A DNA stretch of 64,000 nucleotides from Globisporangium splendens. Taxonomy: Eukaryota > Oomycota > Peronosporomycetes > Pythiales > Pythiaceae. Shown piece after piece: positions 31,984 through 43,330 of the stretch; position 1 is the stretch's first letter; the number at the start of each line of letters is the position of its first letter. A program made the translations under genes and the position numbers. Under the pieces are notes generated by a model. That model worked only from the letters and a program-made list of their open reading frames with translations. It did not search any database and was not told the DNA's origin. The stretch is from contig VFIW01000003.1 of NCBI GenBank assembly GCA_006386115.1, forward strand, positions 372,001 to 436,000, read 5' to 3'.

Positions 31984-32030
31984 GAGTTGAACCTCTTGAA
32001 CATGACTATCACTTTTAAGAGGTTCAACTC
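31984..32030. other. 14-bp perfect inverted repeat between SDHAF4 and CYFIP
   Basis: GAGTTGAACCTCTT (31984-31997) and its exact complement (32017-32030) flank a 19-nt loop. It lies in the shared 238-bp region between divergent start codons, nearer CYFIP, where it would fold in that gene's 5' UTR if transcribed. Confidence 0.7.
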
Positions 32031-32076
32031 CATCTTGAAGGGATGCCATTGCGCCAAAGGTGCAACTAACGTCAAT

Positions 32077-35000
32077 ATGGAGCAGGAAGAGTCCTCGGAT
32101 GCCGCCATCTCTCCGGCGGCCGACGCACTCCATGAGCTGTCCTCGCGTACGTACAGCGATCACCGTCCATGTGGTGGCTGCGATACGGCCGCGTTATCGC
32201 GTCTTTCGTTCGTGGGTCCGCGAGCTCAAAGCGACGAAATAGCACACGAGTGCGCGCTCGGTTTCATGTTTGCCGATGAGATGAAGGTTGTCCGCCAGCT
32301 GCGGCACAAATACGAGGAAGGGCGGCACCTGGTGAAGGAGATCTACTGTGCGAGAAGCTGTGCGCGCGCATTCCCGCCAGTTGCTCCTGATAACGATGGA
32401 GAGTCTTCTCAGGCGCATACGATCAAGTACTACACGGCGGTTTTCACAGGTAAAGCTTGCTAAGCGATCATAGCACATAGCTAACAGGAATTGACTCGTA
32501 TTTTTGCTTGACATCGCTGGCGGTGGCTCAATTGTTTGTAGTGCTTCAGCCGCAGGTAGAGAAAATCAAGGCGTTGAGCGACTACTGCTCGCAGACCGTC
32601 GTGATGCTGAGTGACAACATCCAGCGCATCACTGTGCATGAAAACACCACGCGCGTGATCCCAGATGTGCTAATGGATGTGCTCCTAGACGTTATGGACA
32701 TCGTGCTGCAGTTGAATCAGTTGCACGATACGAAAAGCAGTCTGCGGAACGACTTCTCTGTCTTTAAACGGTTTGTTGCTCTTCCTACTGTTCTCCTACT
32801 ACAGATGATCGCTGTATAGAGATAACTCTTTTGCTGTTTGCATGCCGACAGAGCGTTTACACATGTACGGGAGAGCATTCAAGACGCGGATCAAGTTGAG
32901 AAGGATATACAACGATTGCAGGATTTTGTCGAAAACTCGTCGCAATCGAAGGGTTCAATTTGGCACTCCCTGCGCCACAATCTAACAAACGCGAAACGGT
33001 ACGGCTGCACCAATCAATGCTGGAAGATTTCGACTGGCAATTTCTGACCTTCTTGCTGATCCATACCTTAGCTTTGACCAAGTAGTGTATCTATTGTTGA
33101 AGCATTGCCTCTTGCATATTGACGACGAGATCTGTGTGGAACCCAATGAGAAGTTCAAATTCATCCGCGTTCTCCCCAATTTGCTGTCGGTGCTTGAGGA
33201 TTCGCGCCAACAAACAAAGCCAGCGGGCAACAAAGCAGCCGAGAAGAAAGCCATGGGAGCGGTAGGTGATGCTTGACACTTTGGTCCTTTGCCCAGGCTT
33301 CCAATTTGGAGGTGAAATGCTCATGGAGAGTCTGTGTGAAGTAGGCAGTTCGAGTGCTTCAGCGTTTTCCGGTTGTTCCCATGTTTGCAGAAATGGCTGC
33401 GGTGCCGATTAAAGCGTCCTCGTCTCCAAATGGCGGCAAATTCGATGCTTATGACGAAACTCAAAAGAATCTTGATACATCTTTCGATTTACGGGTAGTG
33501 TCAATGAAGATGAAAAGCACATGCGCAGAGTACTTGCCACGCTTGGCTCACGCGACGCTGGTAAGTAAAGCAAAACCAACAAGAGATACTTGACAAAATG
33601 CGGTGGCCACGCTTACTGACATGCGCTAATGTTTTCGACAGAACGCCAACGCAATTTCCAGTATCGAGCACAATGCAGTCTTATATGGCACAATTCTGGA
33701 AGGATTGCAGCACATGAGCGAGTGGAAGAGCAGCTTTCTCTTGTTTATTGCTCTGAAATATCAGGTAAGTAGAAACACGTACGACTGCAACTGCGTTGGC
33801 TACTTAGCATGTGTCTTCCGTTCTTGTCCTTCTGCACCTCCGAGTCCAAGGTCAAATGAAGCGATCCAGCAAATGGGCGTTCCTTTGCAGAGCTCACACT
33901 TGGAGTACGAGCGCGTCACGAAGTACAGCTCCACAAAGGACGAAATGGTGACGATGATTGATGTCATATACTGCATTAAATCCGTAGTCCAAGCAATGCA
34001 GCGCGGCCGATTTCAAGCCAATCGATGCGTTCAGCGACATATTTATCGACGGACACAATTGTTTGTCCAGCACACTGTCCTTCCCATTCTTCATCGAGCG
34101 CACAAGCGGAGACTTGCGTGTACGAAGGCGCTCCATGAGATTCGCATGATAGTAAGTGACCTCGGATCAACTTCCTTGAACAGTGCAGATGTCTGACCTC
34201 TGTATGTCATGATAAGTGTGGTGATTGGGGAGATTGCAAATCCACAATCGATGATTTCATCAAGAAACGAAAAGATCAGAAATTCCCAGAAGTGAACGAC
34301 CGCAACGTTGCACCAACACTATGTCAAATCCAGATGATCGGGACGCTTATCAACTCGATTTACGTGAAGAGGTCAATGGGCGAGCTCAACGTAAAGCAGT
34401 CGGCGACTTCTAGCCTGTTTTCCCTCAAAAAGGATCTGGACAGGTACTGTTTACGATGCGCCCTATCTTTCACTGCTTGATTGGTGTGAGGTCTAACTGG
34501 TGCCATGTTGGAAATGCAGTTCAGACATCGACCTATTGCAGCAGTTTTATCGTGATGCCCGAGTTTTCCCGTATTTACTGAGTCTCAGTGAGACGCTGAA
34601 AGATTTGGGTGATTTCTCAAGCGTGTGGTTTCGTGAATTATACTTGGAGATAACGAGAAGCACGCAGTTTCCAATCGACACGTCATTGCCGTGGTTGCTC
34701 ATGGAGTATTGCTTACAAGAAGTGTCAGCATTTGGGCTAAAGCCAGTAATGCCGATGTTGGACATGTACAACGACGCTGCGAACTGCTCACTGTACCAAC
34801 TGAAGCAGCAAGTGTTGTACGATGAAGCCGGAGCTGAAGGCAAGTTGTGCTTTGATCAGTTAGTGTTCATTCTATCGGATCAAATGTACGCTTACTACAA
34901 GACCGAAGCGGAGGCGCGTGTCTATGGCAACAAACGTGGCCAGTACCACATCCGTTCAATGAGCTGGAGAACTGACAACCAAGAAGACGCTTTTACGAAT

Positions 35001-36756
35001 GGCTCGCTGACGTGGAAAGCGTCGATGTGCTCGGCAAAAGGCACAACCTGACGTGTCTCCTTGGTCAGCATATTCGCCTGAAGTTGATGAAGGACTTGGA
35101 GAAGTGGATGTTCGAGTTAGAATCCAGCGAGATAGCAAGCGTCCTCGAGTTGCACAGCTCTCTCAGGGTCCTGAAGTCGGTGCACACGATGTTATCGACA
35201 ATAGTTTGCTTGGATGACTTCGAAGACATGGTGCAGGACGTGGATACCCAAGTCTCACTGTCAGAAGATGAAACAATACACGAAGTCGAAGGTGTTTCAA
35301 GACTGCAGACATACGCCAGCCAAATCGTGCTGCTAGATCTATGCCAGCATTTTGCATTCAACCTGCAATCCTGGCGCTTCGTACCTTTGCCGAATGGGCT
35401 GCAATCATGTGACCTAGGTGAGTATGCTGAAGCAGATCCCGGAGGATTGGTGACGAAACAGTCGAATCCAGCGAGCGCAAATGGGATCTCTTTTTCTCGG
35501 CAAAATTGCGAGTCAGATAGTCGAGAAATTTTTGGGTACGTCTTTGTCATGTGACATGGTGAAAGGCACTTGATAGCTCATTCACAACGTGCTATGACTT
35601 CGCCGTACTGCAGGGTACAGCATGTCAAGGTTTTCCTCGAACTGCTGTCGGAGAGTCAAGTCCTTGACCTAGCCGCCGAGTGCATTAAATTCATTGAGGC
35701 AAAGATACGAGAGTGGTTGTGATCATGGCCAACTAGCAACTCTTATGTCTGGCGATTTGTTTAATTTGCATTAGATTGAGGACGTACTTCAGCTGTGCAT
35801 CCCAGCATTGGGGTCCGCAATTCCTCCTTTTCGCTTTCCACGATTCATGTATCGAACAGAAGGCTGTTGCGGTTTCTTCGAAGGCAAGTTCAAGTACGTG
35901 TTGGACTCGGAAGAGCTCGAAGCGCAAGTATTTCATTGTCTTCGAGAGATCGGAAATGGACTTTGCTTTTTACTACTGCTCAGTGATGTCATGGTGCGTG
36001 CGTTTTCGTGAATGCTGATCCCATTTTGTTGTCGTTGTTGCCGTAACTAAACTCACGTATTCACTATTGTTTTAGGACGAGCAGGTTTCGTTATCTGCCC
36101 ATGTAGTCTTGGCTGCTGCTGCATCGGATACAAAGTCCATGCGTGCAGGTGGCATTTTTGCGCGCTGTCTTCGACGACTTGATGCCATGCTGCGCACAAC
36201 AGGCAGCGCAAAAGAATGGTACGCGTCTCCAACGTCGCGTCCAGACAAAATGCCGAGCTCTTCCAGCTTTTATCACGTATGGAATGCGTTGGAGTTTCTG
36301 AGCTGCACGACGCGCCATGGTGTGTCGGCCCGAGAACAGTTTGGCGATGGCGTTCAGTTTGCAGGGTGTACGATTATCCATCTTCTACGCCAGCGGTCAA
36401 TGTACGATCTGTGGAACGTAAGCCAGCATGTCGCCAATGTGCAGCTCCAAGAGCAGACGAAAGTGAAATCAGTCCTCAAAAGTGCAAGCAGCAAGAAATC
36501 ATTGGCAGAATCTTCTCTTGGGAATGGAGGAATAGCTCAGTCTGTCGGCACGTTGGGTCAAGAAATGAAAGATCGGGCTGCATCCTTCGTCGCCAACGCG
36601 ATAGAGATGCGCAAGACGAGCAACAAGATCTCCCACGTTCTAGAAACGTCGTGGCCGCCAGCTTGCTTTCCAAAGGAATCTATCCCCGCGTCATCATCAA
36701 GTGATTATCCGCATGCATTATGTCGACCTCCAGTGTATGTTCCTCCAACGCTGTAG
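32077..36756 (+). CDS. CYFIP: CYFIP / Sra-1 / PIR121, WAVE (SCAR) complex subunit
   Basis: About 13 exons: 32077-32449, 32542-32770, 32852-32998, 33072-33261, 33345-33560, 33642-33764, 33870-34151, 34217-34443, 34520-34942, 34984-35535, 35614 to ~35720, 35775-35993 and 36076-36756. This gives roughly 1,270 residues, near the usual ~1,250. CYFIP binds active Rac and holds the WAVE complex inactive until signalled, controlling Arp2/3 actin branching. Family landmarks include YYTAVF, SVWFRELYLEITRSTQFPID, LYDEAGAEGKLCFDQLVF and FGDGVQFAGCTIIHLL near the C-terminus. Two junctions are not clean. The step at 34943-34983 needs a 41-bp intron or an indel. The exon 11-12 junction has no in-phase GT donor; a GC donor after ATT GAG would work. 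The remaining splice phases agree. Confidence 0.9.
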
Positions 36757-36996
36757 CAGAGACGAAAAGAAGCAGAAGGCATCGAAAGAAGAAGGAAACC
36801 AGTGCCATACCAATGTGAATCGTCACTAGAAATAAATGAATCGCACACGCTGCAAGTACACACATTTGTGATCCTTGTCTCTCTCTTTTGTAGTTCCTCT
36901 CAAGTCTCGCGTCTGCATGCAGCTCAGTCTTCACGACGCACTCTTCCTATATAATATCCCAACTCGATCGCAAATATCCGCTTTTCGGCTGTTTCC

Positions 36997-37862
36997 TCAT
37001 GAAACCCAGTAATAGATCAACGTGATCACGGAGAGCAGCAACACGCCGAGGATCCCGAGCACAATCATCTCGTCCGTCTCCAAGCGTGCGGCTAACGACT
37101 GCGAGCTCGACGACGACGCCGACCCGGACCCCGACGGTGAGGACGACGACCCAGAAGCGCCATCCGCAGCCTGCAGCTTGTTCAGAAGTGCTCGCTCTGC
37201 GTCTCGCTCTTGCTGGAGCTCCACGAGCTCCGGGAACAACCGGCGGAACGTCGCGTTGTTGCAATTCGTCTCCAGTGAGCACGCCGCAAATTTGCGTTTC
37301 TACAAGTGGTAAGCGGGGTACACGTCGTCAGTGCAAAGAGCTTTCCTCGATGTACAGAGCATCATACCGAGACAAGTCTACATGCAAAAAGTGCGTACCT
37401 GTGCGTCTGTGGTCGTAATGCTCCCCAGTGTTGGCTGGTTCTCTAACTGCAAAGACACAAGCAAATGTCATTCGCTGTCACAGCACCGCTCAATAACAAT
37501 CGCACAACTAAACGTACCATAAATGAATATAAGCCTGTGAGAATGGAGCTGACCGACCACATCGGATTCCACGTCTCGGGGTGGAAATCCGACATGCTGA
37601 GGCAGAGGCGCTGGTTGGTCTTGAAGCGGCCGTTCGGCGTCGTCATGTACACCGCGGGCGGCTTCATCGGGTACTCGGGCGGGAACTTGAGGCAGCCGTG
37701 GTAGTGCCCGCCTTCGTACGGCGAGCCCGCCGTGCCGGTGATCACGTAGTGCCACTCGAGGATGTTCGAGTCCTGCGGCACCGCGATGATGTTCTCCACG
37801 GGCTTGCGCTGCAGTGCCAGGTACTCCTTGCGCAGGCGCTTCGTCGCCATCGCCGACGCCAT
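36997..37862 (-). CDS. Tail-anchored ubiquitin-conjugating enzyme E2, Ubc6/UBE2J type
   Basis: Three exons, 37862-37518, 37446-37399 and 37299-36997, all phase 0, encode 231 residues. The UBC fold begins ATKRLRKEYLALQRKP and carries the Ubc6-family catalytic block around Cys87 (QRLCLSMSDFHPETWNP), which lacks the usual HPN of other E2s. A Ser-rich linker (SSSSPSGSGSASSSSS) leads to a C-terminal hydrophobic segment, IVLGILGVLLLSVITLIYYW. This is a tail anchor that would place the enzyme on the ER facing the cytosol for ER-associated degradation. A paralogue with the same exon sizes but no anchor lies at 48928-49612. Confidence 0.94.
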
Positions 37863-38356
37863 GGCGCTCTGTGTGTGGCGTGTGCGTGTGAGAGAGTGTA
37901 AAGTGCGAAGTGGGGTCGGGAGTTGGCTGCAGTGATGCGTCTCGTGTGCCAAGAGAACGCGCGCTGCCCGCGATGGCGGCGTGGAAGCGGCTTTCGCGGG
38001 GCAATGGGATGAAGGAGCTTCTCGCGTTGACGCGTCGACGGCGCACTGGAGGGGCTACCTCTGTATTGAGCTTCCATATCAAAAGTGTCGATTGCATAAA
38101 TGATTATTCTATGTTTGACTTATCTTTAATATGTATGTATCTGGAATCGAGAACTCGATATAATAGTGGATTTACTGTGAAGCCAGCCGATTCTCTTGAC
38201 CGAGCAACAGCATCGCCATCACGTGATGTTCCAGCAAAGAGGAATGTATCCTGAGATGATGTGGTCTACATTACGGATTGCCCCCGATATAGTGGCATGT
38301 CACTCCGCATTGCGGGTCGTATTTTCTTGGTGGCAAGTGTGCGAGCAGATCAAGAA
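37863..38356. other. Divergent intergenic region between the Ubc6-type E2 and the DEAH helicase
   Basis: About 490 bp shared upstream sequence. The start of the helicase is uncertain, so its 5' end may lie slightly further left. Nothing else is recognised. Confidence 0.5.
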
Positions 38357-41300
38357 ATGGGGCGGCAACCAGGGCATCGCCAGCGCGGTGCGGGCACCAT
38401 CACCGTGTCCAGGGGCGAGGTGCGTCACTACTATACTCGGGCTCTTCCTACAGGCAAAGACTCTTTCCGTGTATGTGCACTCACTGTCTATTTGTGCGCT
38501 AGGTGGAGCGCCAGGGCGTGCTTGTGAAGGAATGGCAGCGCACGCCGATGCAGCTGCTGCACGAGTACTGCCAGTCCAAGAAGCGCCGCAACCCGTTCTA
38601 CCCGTCGGCCAAGGCGCCCGAGGGCAAGTTCAGGTATGCTTTTTATTGGTGTGTGTCCAGTATACAACAGAATTGATGTTAATACAGTATGAGCATGTTT
38701 GTGCTTCCTCAGAGTGCGGTGTGTGCTTCCGGACGACAAAAACTCGGCGAAAGACCTCAAATTCTGTCCCGAGCAGGCATTTGACACGATAGACGAAGCC
38801 AAGCACTGCGCGGCGCTGCTGGCGCTGCACCACGTGGAGCCTCTGCGTCCTTTCGAGCAGAAGCTGCCCGACCCATACCGCGGACTGTGGCTCGCGATGA
38901 CGACGTCAGCGGCTCCAGCTCCTGCTGTTTCCAACGGCAAGAAATCGAAAGCGTCGAGCAAGAAAACAGGCGCTACGGCTACCCCTGCTGCTGCTGCTGC
39001 TCCAGCCGCGGCGCCGAAGGACGAGAACGAGATGGACTTTTGGGCCAACGTCCCCGATTCCCCCAAGTCAAAAGCGGACGGAAAGACCAAATCGTTTCCC
39101 AGGGAACTCACAGCGGACCGCAAATTCGCGTCACATGCAGAGTTCGAAAAGGCGAAGCTGGAGCAAGTGCAGGCGCGGAACAAGAAGATCCGGCAGCGCG
39201 AGAACCGCGAGCGCGCCAATCTGCAAAAGGAGGTGTTTATGAGCGCGGCATGTCGAGACATGATTGAGAACGTGCTGCGGCAACTTGGCACGATCACGAC
39301 GACTTCAGATTCAGCGGACGATGCGAGTGCAGCTTCATTATACAGTGCCGCTGCGACTCAGGATGGAGAAAGTGCGCATGCTTCGTTCTATGAGAGTGTG
39401 ACGCGACAGCTTAAAGCGATCGGTTTCCAGCAAAAGCACATCCAAGGTGCTCTACAAGCCTGCAGGAAAGAGCCCGATCACTCGGACGATGAGTACATGA
39501 CCATCATCCTGGATTGGCTCTGTCTGAATGTGCCTGAAGGCGATCTTCCTAAGGGATTCAACCCAGAGGGAACGCAACTCGATGTCGTGCTTTCTACGAA
39601 GACTACTGAGAGCAAAGCGGACTCGGAGCAAGCAGGTACGATCATGTCTTCCGTGCTGGTGCAGCGGTTGATGAAGTACGGATACGATCGTCGAGACGCG
39701 ATCTCTACCGCCAACGAGTACCTTCGTTCCCACCCGGAAGACGCTGGGAATGAATCGCCGTCGACCGATATCATGTTTGCGTTGCTGCAACAACTGTACC
39801 CGCATCAACTGAAGCATTTCGAAATCGACGCTGCCTCTGTGGCAGACGGCGTTCCTGATGATGAAGAGCTCGCGTCGATGCGTCAGGACGAGGTTTTTGC
39901 GCTGGAAGCCATCTATGAGGACAGGTTTGTGTCGCAGTTTCTGTCCCCTGCCGCGGACAATGGCCGGTCTCAGGTGCTCGTGCTTCAAGTATCCGATGAC
40001 GTGCAGCTCGAGATCTTCTTTCCGAGCGGATCGAAGTACCCCTTTGAGCTCCCTGTCATCGGACTCACTTCGTCTAACCCTGCGCTGCAGCCGTATTTAC
40101 TGTTCACTTGCGGCAGCGTTTTGAAAAGTTGTGCAAGCACGCTAGGCGACCCGCTGATCTACGACATTTGCGTTGCAGTCGACACGATCTTAGGAGAATG
40201 CGCGCAACGCAAGAACAATATGGAGAAGATCGTGCTGTTGCCGCACGCCAAGTCGGCAAACACAAAACCATCCTCTTCTGGAGAATCCAAAGCAAAATCC
40301 ACTCCACCGCCTGCGCCAGTGGCTGTAGCCAGCAACTCTGGTTCAAAAGGCAAGAAGGACAAGAAACAAAATGCCAACAAGAAGAGGTTTGCCGAGCAGA
40401 AGGTCGACGTGGACGCCATGAACAGAATGAGCGAGAAGCTCCTCCAGTTGCGTCGGAAGAAAGACAGCAACTCGGAGTTTCAGGAAATGATTGCGTCGCG
40501 CGCCAAGCTCCCTGCTGCAGCCGAGAAGGAGAATGTGATCCAGTACTTGAAGCACAACCAAGTGGTGCTAGTCTGCGGCCAAACAGGTTGTGGTAAGACC
40601 ACACAAGTACCGCAGTTTATCCTCGATGACTACATTGATAACAGCCGAGGTGGTGAGTGCCAGATCATCTGTACGCAGCCTCGACGAATCGCTGCGATTG
40701 GAGTCGCAACACGCGTTGCACAAGAACGATGCGAAGACATTGCCGACATTGTCGGGTACCAAATTCGAATGGATGCCAAGAAGTCCGCGAACACGCGTCT
40801 CTTGTTTTGTACGACGGGCGTGCTGCTTCGTCGCTTGCTCACGGATCGTTCGCTGTCGGGGGTACGTTGATAATTTTGTTGCTGCGGGGGAACAACAGGA
40901 GAGTTTAATTCCTGCTTATCTCATGTGTGCGTATGCATTTGACTGCAACAGGTTTCACATGTGATCGTCGATGAAGTCCACGAGCGCAATATTGACACGG
41001 ACTTTCTGCTCTCGATTCTTCGCGATCTGCTTCCGAAGCGACCCGATTTGCGGTTGATCTTGATGAGTGCGACGATGAACTCCAGTCTCTTCGTGAACTA
41101 CTTTGCGTACGTGAAGTCATTTTGATGCTATAGTTGCTATCCCGTTGACAATCTAGACTCATCGTCGGGGCAATTGTGTGCTTGCTTACTTTCTGTATCG
41201 GGACAGAGCGATATCCAAGTCCCCCTGCCCGGTGCTCGATATCCCAGGATTCACGTACCCAGTGCAGTGCAACTTTCTCGAAGATGTACTTGCGATAACT

Positions 41301-43121
41301 TCGTACGACGTACCGAAGAAGCTGCTCGTGGAAAAGAAAAAGAAGCAAAGCGGCGGTGACGACGGTGTGGACGCAGCGAGAGAAAAAAATAAACGAGTGC
41401 AGGACTTGACCCCACAGGAGCTCGTGGAGATCATCGACGACTCGCGAATTGACTACGATCTCGTCGTGCACCTCGTGACTCACTTGGTCACCAACAACAT
41501 GACGGACAACGGGTCGATCCTGATATTCATGCCGGGCACAGCGGAAATCAAGCGTGTGATGGAGATGCTTTCGCACACGAGCCAGATCGCGAGCAAGCTC
41601 CTGGTGCTGCCGCTCCACGGTTCGTTGTCTGGCGCAGACCAATCGCTCGTGTTTCGACCGGCGCCGCACAGGAAAACCAAGATCATCGTGAGCACCAACA
41701 TCGCGGAAACGTCGATTACGATCAACGACATCACGGTCGTGGTCGACTGTGGCAAGGTCAAGGAGATGGTCTACGACAACCGCCAGCGCCGATCGCAGCT
41801 TCTCGATTGCTGGGCCGCGCAAGCCGCGTGCGATCAGCGCAAGGGACGCGCTGGTCGTGTGCAGGCCGGTACGTGCTATCGCCTTTTTTCGCGCAAGCGG
41901 TTCGACGCCATGGAGCCGCAGCTTTCCGCCGAGATTCATCGCGTGTCGCTCGAGCAGCTCTGCTTGCAGATCAAGAAGCTGGAACTGGGGTCCATTAAGG
42001 GCTTCCTCGCCAAGGCCATTGAACCTCCGAAAGAGGAAGCCATTGATGCTGCGATGCAGGAACTCGTCGAGATTGCTGCGTTCAAGCAGGTTTCGGCAGC
42101 CAACACTACGACGGTTACTGAGGATGAACAAGTACGGCTCACGCCTCTCGGAAACCACTTGGCCATGCTGCCGCTGGATGCGCGCATCGGCAAGTTCCTC
42201 GTGTACGGCTCGATCTTGCGCTGCGTCGAGCCTGTGGTGCTCATCGCGGCGTGCATCTCAAGCAAGAATCCGTTCTTGATGAGCATGTCGGACCCCGAGC
42301 TGAAGGAAAAGCAGGAGAGTCTCAAGAAGGAGCTCAATGGGAACTGGAAGAGCGACCACTTGCTGCTCTGGAAGGTGCTCGAGCGGTACGCGCCACTCAA
42401 GGGTCAGAAGCTCAAGCGCGGCTTCTGCAAGGACTTCGGGCTGTCGTTCGACACCATGGAGAGCATCGTCGACCTCAAGAACCAGTACCTACAGCAGCTC
42501 GGTGACATCGGGTTCTACGACTCGTACAATGCCGAGAGCCTCAACTCGAACTCGAGCGTGCCGCGCATCATCAAGGCAGCGCTCTGTGCGGGTCTCTACG
42601 GCAACGTCGCGCAAGTGGTCTACCCTGAACAGAAGTACTTCCAGTCGGCGCACGGCGTGTTCACCGAAGCGCATGACGCGAAGAAAATCCGCTACTTCAT
42701 CAAGGCGAGAGGGGAAGCTGAGACGGACGCCGCGAACAACAGCAAGAACCAGCAGCGCGAGCGCGTGTTCCTGCATCCGTCGTCGTGCAACTTTGTGCAA
42801 ACGCAGTACGACTCGCCGTGGCTGCTGTACACCGAGTTGGTGCAGACGTCCAAGGTGTTTGTGCGCGAGAGCACGATGGTGAACCCGTACGCACTGTTGC
42901 TCTTCGGCGGGAAGCTCGAGGTCGTGCACGAGAAGAACCTGCTGGTGCTCGACAAGTGGATCCAGTTCCACGCCATCGCGCGCATTGGCGTGCTCATCAA
43001 GGCGATCCGCAAGCACCTGGATCAGTTGTTGATGGAGAAGATCGAGAAACCCGCGCTGGACATCGCGCAGAGCGAGCTCGTCACGGCTATCAGTCACTTG
43101 CTCAAGAGCGAGGGCATGTAG
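38357..43121 (+). CDS. DEAH-box RNA helicase with UBA and RWD domains (DHX57/YLR419W-like)
   Basis: Five exons, 38357-38419, 38503-38633, 38713-40861, 40952-41106 and 41207-43121, join with consistent phases to 1,470 residues. An N-terminal region ([19 protein letters not shown]) resembles that of DHX29/DHX57. A UBA-like segment follows near residues 380-420 ([19 protein letters not shown]), then an RWD domain near 455-560 ([14 protein letters not shown]). The helicase core has [10 protein letters not shown] near 687, DEVH near 787, SATM near 820, [10 protein letters not shown] and QRKGRAGR. The C-terminal HA2/OB region is complete. Such helicases act in translation or RNA handling; the exact role in oomycetes is unknown. 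The start is the least certain part: an in-frame ATG at 38297 is possible. Confidence 0.92.
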
Positions 43122-43330
43122 GTGCGTCCTACGTTAGAAGTCAGGCAGTAAGTCGTGATGCAAAACCAATTCGTTATTCTTGTCCCACTTGCTCAAGCAT
43201 GTATCGACCGAGTTGTTTCCTTTTTTTCCTTTGTCTCTTTCCCTAAACTGCAGACGCACCCCACGATAAATAGCACTAGGGGGTGACAGGCATCCATGGC
43301 AACCAGCAAACTCATTCTTACTCACTGCGC

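Noticed and set aside
32017..32036. GGTTCAACTCC looks like a tRNA B box
   Set aside because: The flanking bases do not form a T-arm stem, there is no A box or acceptor stem at the right distance, and the sequence is better explained as one arm of an inverted repeat.
40905..42158. A 417-codon minus-strand frame over the helicase gene
   Set aside because: It is antisense to conserved helicase motifs, crosses an intron and has low-complexity composition.
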